Shown piece by piece: positions 1 through 4,528 of a DNA stretch of 8,516 nucleotides. A program made the translations under genes and the position numbers. The number at the start of each line of letters is the position of its first letter. Within the stretch, counting starts at the first letter, position 1. Source of the stretch: Solirubrobacterales bacterium (GTDB lineage: Bacteria; Actinomycetota; Thermoleophilia; Solirubrobacterales; Solirubrobacteraceae); contig JACCQW010000045.1 of NCBI GenBank assembly GCA_013813955.1, positions 1-8,516 of the forward strand. The letters are read 5' to 3'. Under the pieces are notes generated by a model that ran no database searches, had not been told where the DNA came from, and was given only the letters and a program-made list of their open reading frames with translations.

Positions 1-377
1 ACCTGGTGGATGAGGATCTTCGCGTTGGGCAGCGCCATGCGCTTGCCCTCGGCGCCGCCCGACAGCAGCAGCGCGCCCATGGACATCGCGATGCCGACGC
101 AGATGGTCTGCACGTCGGGCTTGATGAACTGCATCGTGTCGTAGATCGCGAGGCCGGCGTAGACCGAGCCGCCGGGCGAGTTGATGTAGATCGAGATGTC
201 CTTGTCGGGGTCCTCGGACTCCAGGTGCAGCAGCTGCGCCACGATGAGGTTCGCGATCTGGTCATCCACGGGCGTCCCCAGGAACACGATGCGCTCGTTG
301 AGCAGCCGGCTGTAGATGTCGAAGGCGCGCTCGCCTCGCGACGTCTGCTCGACCACCATGGGGACAAGTGGGCTCAT
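1..377 (-). CDS. clpP: ATP-dependent Clp protease proteolytic subunit ClpP (3' end cut by window)
   Basis: ClpP is the serine peptidase that forms the two-ring degradation chamber used with Clp ATPases (ClpX, ClpC) in the cytoplasm. The first 125 residues are visible. They include ERIVFLG near residues 28-34, the [11 protein letters not shown] segment at about 65-75, the nucleophile region GIAMSMG with the catalytic Ser at 99, and [11 protein letters not shown] ending at the window edge, with the catalytic His at 124. The third triad residue and the C-terminal third lie outside. I chose the ATG at 375-377 because GCGAGGACC precedes it; the next in-frame ATG, at 357-359, has no ribosome-binding sequence. 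It lies 102 bases downstream of tig on the same strand, the usual actinobacterial tig-clpP order, so the two may be co-transcribed. Actinobacteria often carry a second clpP next; it would be off the left edge. Recognition is by motif and is very secure; which paralogue this is cannot be said. Confidence 0.97.
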   Translation of the reverse strand, partial: MSPLVPMVVEQTSRGERAFDIYSRLLNERIVFLGTPVDDQIANLIVAQLLHLESEDPDKDISIYINSPGGSVYAGLAIYDTMQFIKPDVQTICVGIAMSMGALLLSGGAEGKRMALPNAKILIHQ

Positions 378-416
378 GGTCCTCGCTTCAGTTCGCACGG
401 ATGACGGGAAGTCCTG

Positions 417-455
417 CCGGCGGAGCCTAGCAACCGGCCTCTGGTGCTCCGCCGG
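417..455. repeat. 10-bp perfect inverted repeat between tig and clpP
   Basis: CCGGCGGAGC at 417-426 is repeated as its exact reverse complement, GCTCCGCCGG, at 446-455, with a 19-base loop. On the minus strand it falls after the tig stop and about 40 bases before the clpP start. It could be an attenuating or partial terminator hairpin, an RNA-processing site between the two cistrons, or a protein-binding site. No run of T follows on either strand, so it is not a classical intrinsic terminator. It does not resemble the CIRCE heat-shock operator. Confidence 0.5.
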
Positions 456-479
456 GCTGTGAGGCGCACCCGGCAGCGG

Positions 480-1874
480 CTAGGAGCCCGGCGTCCAGAG
501 CTTCTCGCCGCCGCCGTCCGAGGCTTCCTTCTCGGGGGTCCACAGCTTGTCGCGGGCCTGCGCCTGCTCGACGGTGATGGGCGTGGCGGCCTCGGCGACC
601 ACGTCTATGGCGGAGCTGGCCGCGAGCTCCTGGGCCAGCGTGTCCAGGCGCCCGGCGGAGCGCAGGCGGTCGCGCAGCTTCTCGGCGCTCATGCCCTCGC
701 GCTCGGCGGCGGTGCCGAGCGCCTCCAGCAGCTCCTCATCGGAGGGCGCGATCCCCTCGGCCTCGACGATCGCATCGAGCACCGCCTCGCGCCTGAGCGT
801 CTGCTCGGCGTCGGGCCGGGCCTCGTCGAGCATCTCCTCCTCCGTCTTGCCGGAGATCTGCAGGTAGGTCGCCCGGTCGATCCCCTGGTGGCCGAGCTGG
901 TGCATCAGGCGCTCGAGCAGCTCCTGCGCGCGGGCGTCGACGAGCGCGGCGGGCAGGTCGATCTGCGACTCCGCGACGACGGCGTCCAGGGCGGCCTCGC
1001 GGAACTCGGTCTCCACGAGCTTCTCGTCGGCTTCGCGCAGGCGCGTGCCGATGTCCTCGCGCAACCCGGCGAGCGTGTCGAAGCCCGCGGCGTCGGAGGC
1101 GAAGTCGTCGTCGAGGTCGGGCAGCTCCTTGGCCTTGACTTCCTTGACGGTGATCGCGAACTGCGCATCACGGCCGGCCAGGAGCTCGGCGCCGTAGTCA
1201 TCGGGGAACGTCACGTCGACCGTGCGATCCTCCCCGGCGGTGGCGCCGAGGATGCCGTCCTCGAAGCCCTCGATGAGCTTTCCGGAGCCCAGCTCGACGA
1301 CTTGGTCGCGGCCCTCTCCCCCCTCGAACGGCTCGCCGTCCAGCGTCCCGAGGTAGTCCATCGTGACGAAGTCGCCCCGCCCGGCCGCGCGGTCGACGGT
1401 GTCCAGGCGCGCGAGACGCTCGCGCAGCGCCTCGATCTCGGCGTCGATCTCGGACTCCTGGACCTGCGGCTCACGGCGGCCGACCTCGACACCCTTGTAG
1501 GTGCCCAGCCTGGCGGGCGGGCGGACGCCGATCTCGATGGAGAAGGTCAGCGGCTGACCCTCCGCGGGGAGGTCGCCGATGTCGAGCTGCGGGTCGCCGA
1601 CCGGGGAGATGCCGGACTCGTCGATGGCCCGCACGTACCAGCCGGTCAGCCCGCCGCGTACGGTCTCGTCGAGGACCGCCTCGCGCCCGATGCGCTGGAT
1701 GATCACCGGTGGCGGGACCTTGCCCTTGCGAAAGCCGGGGATGCGCATCTCGGCGCCCAGCTTGCGCGCCGTGGACTCCAGCGAGCGCTGGACCTCCTCG
1801 GGCGCGACCTCCGCCTGGACGCGCACACGCGACTCGGGCAGCTCGGTGACGGTGGTCTTCAGGGCGCCGGCCAT
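480..1874 (-). CDS. tig: Trigger factor, ribosome-associated chaperone and peptidyl-prolyl isomerase
   Basis: Trigger factor docks at the ribosomal exit tunnel, shelters nascent chains and isomerises X-Pro bonds. The 464-residue product has all three domains. The N-terminal ribosome-binding domain (about 1-120) carries the signature GFRKGKVPPPVI at 47-58. An FKBP-type domain follows (about 165-245, with GDFVTMDYLGTLDG and VELGSGKLIEGFEDGI), then a helical C-terminal chaperone domain (about 250-430). The length is slightly above the usual 430-450 because of a tail containing KLWTP twice (443-447 and 458-462). The start at 1872-1874 gives MAGALKTTVTEL, typical of the family. An arginine-rich upstream extension is rejected as non-coding. 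A GTG four codons earlier (1884-1886) is a possible alternative. No convincing Shine-Dalgarno is present, and a -10-like TAGGGT lies 10 bases before the ATG, so translation may be leaderless. clpP follows downstream. Confidence 0.97.
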   Translation of the reverse strand: MAGALKTTVTELPESRVRVQAEVAPEEVQRSLESTARKLGAEMRIPGFRKGKVPPPVIIQRIGREAVLDETVRGGLTGWYVRAIDESGISPVGDPQLDIGDLPAEGQPLTFSIEIGVRPPARLGTYKGVEVGRREPQVQESEIDAEIEALRERLARLDTVDRAAGRGDFVTMDYLGTLDGEPFEGGEGRDQVVELGSGKLIEGFEDGILGATAGEDRTVDVTFPDDYGAELLAGRDAQFAITVKEVKAKELPDLDDDFASDAAGFDTLAGLREDIGTRLREADEKLVETEFREAALDAVVAESQIDLPAALVDARAQELLERLMHQLGHQGIDRATYLQISGKTEEEMLDEARPDAEQTLRREAVLDAIVEAEGIAPSDEELLEALGTAAEREGMSAEKLRDRLRSAGRLDTLAQELAASSAIDVVAEAATPITVEQAQARDKLWTPEKEASDGGGEKLWTPGS

Positions 1875-1884
1875 CGAGAGCGAC

Positions 1885-1890
1885 ACCCTA
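1885..1890 (-). promoter_or_regulatory. Candidate -10 element for tig
   Basis: The minus strand reads TAGGGT, a TANNNT-type actinobacterial -10 hexamer, ending 10 bases before the tig ATG. A transcript starting 6-7 bases downstream would have a leader of only a few bases, which fits the absence of a ribosome-binding site. The same hexamer occurs in the better-supported promoter at 4470-4498. No recognisable -35 was found (the minus strand at 1908-1913 is GAGGGC), so support is modest. Confidence 0.35.
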
Positions 1891-1894
1891 TCTT
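1889..1894 (+). promoter_or_regulatory. Candidate -10 element for the small gene at 1901
   Basis: TATCTT matches the TANNNT -10 pattern and ends exactly 6 bases before the ATG at 1901, the geometry expected for a leaderless transcript starting at the A of the start codon. It overlaps by two bases the opposite-strand TAGGGT proposed for tig. No -35 match was seen upstream (about 1866-1871 is GCCGGC). Support is the spacing and the lack of any Shine-Dalgarno. Confidence 0.35.
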
Positions 1895-1900
1895 GCACCG

Positions 1901-2053
1901 ATGGCCCGCCCTCGCGCCCCCCACGTCGTCCTCGCCGCCTGGATCGCCACCGGCCCGGTCGGCCACCTGGGCGCCGGCGTTCTCGACTGGCTGGGCCTGC
2001 TGGGCCGCCTCGCGCGGGCGCGCGCCCGCGAAAAGCGGCTCGAGGGCCCGTGA
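1901..2053 (+). CDS. Small hypothetical protein (50 aa), divergent from tig
   Basis: This 50-codon frame encodes a protein starting MARPRAPHVVLAAWIATG and ending in a basic tail, RLARARAREKRLEGP. The function is not recognised. About 47 of 50 codons end in G or C, against an arginine-rich low-complexity product from the opposite strand, so this frame looks coding. One moderately hydrophobic stretch runs from about residue 9 to 40, with Gly, Trp and Leu (GPVGHLGAGVLDWLGLLGRL), followed by a strongly positive C-terminus. This could be a membrane-anchored or amphipathic helix with the basic end in the cytoplasm. It begins 26 bases from the tig start on the opposite strand, with a TATCTT -10 element 6 bases before its ATG and no ribosome-binding site. 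Its stop codon lies inside the first copy of the 26-bp tandem repeat. It is too short for confident homology by eye and could still be chance. Confidence 0.5.
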   Translation: MARPRAPHVVLAAWIATGPVGHLGAGVLDWLGLLGRLARARAREKRLEGP

Positions 2054-2088
2054 TCACCTCAGGGCCCGAGGGCCCGTGATCACCTCAG
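2041..2088. repeat. Tandem duplication (26-bp period) of a palindrome-rich unit
   Basis: A 22-base sequence starting CGAGGGCCCGTGATCACC occurs at 2041-2062 and again, identically, at 2067-2088, giving a 26-bp period. Each copy contains the palindromes GGGCCC and GTGATCAC, and a third GGGCCC bridges the copies at 2062-2067. The two GTGATCAC boxes (2050-2057, 2076-2083) can pair with each other, and the two inner GGGCCC boxes (2062-2067, 2070-2075) can pair within that stem, so the element can fold the same way on either strand. It sits between the convergent small gene and the cyclase gene, where a bidirectional terminator would be expected. No T-run is present. The duplication itself is directly seen; a terminator role is inference. 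Confidence 0.8.
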
Positions 2089-2116
2089 CAGCCGGCAGGG
2101 AAGCTGCGCGGCCCCC

Positions 2117-3445
2117 TCAGAGCTCCAACGCGAAGATCGGCCAGCGCCCGGGCACGCCCTTGAGCTCGCGCTCGCCCCGCCACTCCCAGCTCAGGCCGGC
2201 CCCGACGACGGTCCCGTAGGTCGTCCCGGAGGCCAGGATCTCGCCGCCCTCTGCCAGCGCCGCCACCCGCGCGGCGATGTGCACGGCCATTCCCCCGATG
2301 TCGTCGCCGATCAGCTCGCACTCGCCGGTGTGCAGGCCGATGCGCACGTCGATCCCCAGCTCGCGCATGGCCGCGTCGAGCGCCCGCGCGCAGCGCACGG
2401 CCCGACTGGGCGCACCGTCGAAGACCGCGATGAAGCCGTCGCCCACCGTCTTGACCTCGACCCCGTCGAAGCGACGCAGCGTGCGCCGGATCTCCGCGTC
2501 GTGCGCGGACAGCAGGTCGCGCCAGCGCTTGTCGCCCAGTTGCGACGCACGCGCGGTGCCGCCGGCGATGTCGGTGAACAGGACGGTCAGCAGCGCCCGC
2601 TCGAGCTCGCCGCTGTGCCGACCGCCGGTCAGGAACTCCTCGATCTCACCGAGCAGCGCATCGCTGTCGCCGGCGCTGGGCAGCGAGTCGACGCCCGGCA
2701 GCTCGACGAGCCGCGCGCCCGGGATGCGGCGTGCGTACTCGCGGGCATGGCGGACGTCCATGAAGGCATCGTCGGTGCGGTGCACCACCAGCGTGGGCAC
2801 CCGGATGCCCGGCAGCTCCGGGCGCACGTCCGTTGCGCCCATCGCGACGATCAGCCGCTGCATCTGGCCGGGGCTCGCGGCCAGGCGCTCCAGCCGCGCC
2901 AGCCACGCGCGCAGCTGCTCGTCGTCGGCGGCCGAGGGGGCGAGCGCCTCGAGGTTGGCCCCCTGGCCCCAGCTATCGAGGATCTGCGCGAAGCGCGCTT
3001 CGCGCTCCTCCGGGGTCTGCGCCCACGGCAGGTCCTCGTCGCGCGTGGCGTACAGCATCGACGAGTAGAGCACGAGCGCCCCCACGCGCTCGGGGAAGCG
3101 CGCCGCGTACAGCGCGGCGAGCGGGGCGCCCGCCACGTACCCCACGATCGCCGTGCGCTCGCTGCCCACCGCGTCGAGCACGGCCGTGACGTCCCCGAGC
3201 TCGTTCTCGACCCCGAGCTCGCCGCCGTCGGACATGCTCGACCCGCGGCGGTCGAACAGGATCAGCCGCGAGAAGCCCGACAGGCGCTCCATGAAACGCC
3301 GCAGCCCGGGTTCCTCCCAGACGTGCTCGACGTGAGAGATGAACGCGCTGACGAACAGCAGGTCGATGGGGCCGTCGCCGTGGACCTGGTAGGCGATGTT
3401 GACCTCGCCGTTGCGTGCGTAGCGGGTCTGAGAGCTGACGGCCAT
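2117..3445 (-). CDS. Alpha/beta-hydrolase-like domain fused to class III adenylate/guanylate cyclase
   Basis: The 442-residue protein joins an N-terminal alpha/beta-hydrolase fold (about 8-272) to a class III nucleotide cyclase domain (about 284-442), the architecture of Mycobacterium tuberculosis Rv1900c. The cyclase domain has metal aspartates in VLFTDI (D292) and VGDG (D336), a purine-selecting Lys (K332), an Asp in GDDIGG (D381/D382) and the transition-state Arg in HIAARV (R393). The usual Asn before that Arg is His389. It should make cAMP, with ATP specificity suggested by the Lys-Asp pair, in the cytoplasm. The hydrolase domain is degenerate: the nucleophile elbow reads GYVAG, with Val104 in place of Ser, and the usual His position in GVDSLP is Ser254. 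It probably acts as a sensor or dimerisation module. The ATG at 3443-3445 follows GGAGGAACG, a strong ribosome-binding site; upstream ATGs lack one. There are no membrane segments. Confidence 0.93.
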   Translation of the reverse strand: MAVSSQTRYARNGEVNIAYQVHGDGPIDLLFVSAFISHVEHVWEEPGLRRFMERLSGFSRLILFDRRGSSMSDGGELGVENELGDVTAVLDAVGSERTAIVGYVAGAPLAALYAARFPERVGALVLYSSMLYATRDEDLPWAQTPEEREARFAQILDSWGQGANLEALAPSAADDEQLRAWLARLERLAASPGQMQRLIVAMGATDVRPELPGIRVPTLVVHRTDDAFMDVRHAREYARRIPGARLVELPGVDSLPSAGDSDALLGEIEEFLTGGRHSGELERALLTVLFTDIAGGTARASQLGDKRWRDLLSAHDAEIRRTLRRFDGVEVKTVGDGFIAVFDGAPSRAVRCARALDAAMRELGIDVRIGLHTGECELIGDDIGGMAVHIAARVAALAEGGEILASGTTYGTVVGAGLSWEWRGERELKGVPGRWPIFALEL

Positions 3446-3449
3446 CGTT

Positions 3450-3454
3450 CCTCC
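3450..3454 (-). promoter_or_regulatory. Ribosome-binding site that fixes the cyclase start
   Basis: The minus strand reads GGAGG followed by AACG and then ATG, a near-perfect Shine-Dalgarno with good spacing. It decides the start at 3445 over an in-frame ATG at 3464-3466, which would place this sequence inside the coding region. Confidence 0.8.
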
Positions 3455-3458
3455 ATCC

Positions 3459-3487
3459 TCGACCATCGGGCGCCGTACATCTACTGT
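3459..3487 (+). promoter_or_regulatory. Candidate promoter for the secreted glycoside hydrolase gene
   Basis: TCGACC (3459-3464, four of six matches to TTGACA) is followed by a 17-base spacer and TACTGT (3482-3487, TANNNT pattern). The predicted transcript start coincides with the ATG at 3495, so the mRNA would be leaderless, agreeing with the lack of a Shine-Dalgarno. The element lies in the 49-base gap shared with the divergent cyclase gene, and its -35 abuts the cyclase ribosome-binding region. Confidence 0.45.
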
Positions 3488-3494
3488 GGCGGGC

Positions 3495-4448
3495 ATGTGG
3501 GCACGGAGGCCGGGCACGGCGGGACGGCTGGCGCTGGTCGTGGCGCTCGCGATGACCGCGGGGGTGGCGACCGGCGCGCGGGAGGCCCGCGCGTTCACGC
3601 TGGGCATCGCCGACCAGCAGGCGTCCACCTTCGCCGACGCGCGGCTGACCGGCCTCGGCGTCCGCCATGCCCGCGTGGTCGTGGCCTGGGACGCGATGCG
3701 CCACCGCTGGCAGCGCGCGGAGCTGGACGCGTGGATGCAGGCCGCGCGGGCGGCCGGCGTGCGGCCGCTCGTCACCTTCGGGCCCAGCCGGCGCAAGACG
3801 GGGCGCATCCTGCCCGCCGTCCGCGACTACGCGCGCCAGACCGGGCGGTTGCGCCGCCGCTATCCGCACCTGCGCGAGTTCAGCCCGTGGAACGAGCCGA
3901 ACATGGCCCGCCTGGCCGTCAACAACGACCCGCGCCGCATCGCCGGCTACTACCGCGCGCTGCGCGCCGGCTGCCCGAGCTGCACGGTGCTGGGCGCCGA
4001 CGTCGTCGACAGTTCCAGCCTCGAGCGCTGGATGCGCGCCTACGTGCGCCAGTTCGCCGCCGGGCGCCGGCCGCGCGTGTGGGGACTGCACAACTACGTC
4101 GACGCCAACTCCGCCTCGAGCTGGGGGACGCGCACGATGCTGCGCCTCGCCGGCGGCCGGATCTGGTTCACCGAGACCGGGGCGATCATCCGCCGCGCCC
4201 CGCCCGCGGGCACGTCTCGTAGCGACCGGCGCCACCGCATCCGTGCCGGCCACCGCCACGCCCGCGCGGCCACCCGGCGCGTGTTCGCCCTGGCGCGTCT
4301 GAGTCCCCGGATCACGCGCGTGTACATCTACCACTGGCGCGCCGACGCGGCCGCGACCTGGGACTCGGGCCTGCTGTCCCCCGGCGGCGCACCGCGCGCC
4401 GCGTTCGAGGTCTTCTCCGCGCAGGCGCGGCGCCAGGCGGGACGCTGA
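3495..4448 (+). CDS. Secreted clan GH-A-like glycoside hydrolase
   Basis: The 317-residue product starts with a Sec-type signal peptide: basic MWARRPGTAGR, a hydrophobic core LALVVALAMTAGVATG and a likely cleavage site after AREARA (about residue 33). The mature part looks like a TIM-barrel glycosidase. FSPWNEPNM (129-137) carries the Asn-Glu pair of clan GH-A with the probable acid/base Glu134, and IWFTETGA (223-230) holds the probable nucleophile Glu227, at the usual beta-4 and beta-7 spacing. GLHNYVD (197-203) and YIYHWRAD (277-284) fit other barrel strands. Cys160 and Cys163 could form a disulfide outside the cell. The substrate is unknown; the family could be GH5- or GH39-like but is not assigned. 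A GTG at 3486 would add three residues, but the ATG at 3495 fits the promoter. A very basic stretch (about 233-262) follows the nucleophile. It is divergent from the cyclase gene, with no evident operon partner. Confidence 0.85.
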   Translation: MWARRPGTAGRLALVVALAMTAGVATGAREARAFTLGIADQQASTFADARLTGLGVRHARVVVAWDAMRHRWQRAELDAWMQAARAAGVRPLVTFGPSRRKTGRILPAVRDYARQTGRLRRRYPHLREFSPWNEPNMARLAVNNDPRRIAGYYRALRAGCPSCTVLGADVVDSSSLERWMRAYVRQFAAGRRPRVWGLHNYVDANSASSWGTRTMLRLAGGRIWFTETGAIIRRAPPAGTSRSDRRHRIRAGHRHARAATRRVFALARLSPRITRVYIYHWRADAAATWDSGLLSPGGAPRAAFEVFSAQARRQAGR

Positions 4449-4469
4449 GCGCAGGCGGCGAGAGATCGA

Positions 4470-4498
4470 TTGGCCTGCCGCCGGGTCTCGGTTAGGGT
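4470..4498 (+). promoter_or_regulatory. Candidate promoter for the monooxygenase-hydrolase gene
   Basis: TTGGCC (4470-4475) and TAGGGT (4493-4498) are separated by exactly 17 bases, matching a housekeeping sigma-factor promoter with a typical actinobacterial -10. Transcription from about 4505 gives a leader of roughly 24 bases that includes GAGAGGG (4514-4520), spaced 8 bases from the ATG at 4529. It lies in the 80-base gap after the glycosidase gene, so the fusion gene is likely its own transcription unit. Confidence 0.6.
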
Positions 4499-4528
4499 CC
4501 CTTCAACCGGATCGAGAGGGATGACGCG

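Noticed and set aside
378..479. CIRCE or ClgR operator upstream of clpP
   Set aside because: Neither the CIRCE half-sites nor a convincing CGC-N5-GCG type ClgR motif is present in the clpP upstream region.
1875..2057. N-terminal extension of trigger factor to an upstream ATG, about 61 residues
   Set aside because: The extension is Arg/Gly/Pro-rich low-complexity sequence unlike any trigger factor. The ATG at 1872-1874 gives a normal N-terminus, and the opposite strand holds a better coding frame.
444..2219. Long plus-strand open frame opposite tig
   Set aside because: It is the high-GC antisense shadow of tig: Leu/Arg/Gly/Ala-rich with no recognisable domain, while tig is unambiguous.
3446..3808. 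N-terminal extension of the cyclase protein beyond the ATG at 3445
   Set aside because: A strong GGAGG lies immediately before 3445. The upstream residues are unlike a hydrolase N-terminus and overlap the signal-peptide region of the divergent glycosidase.
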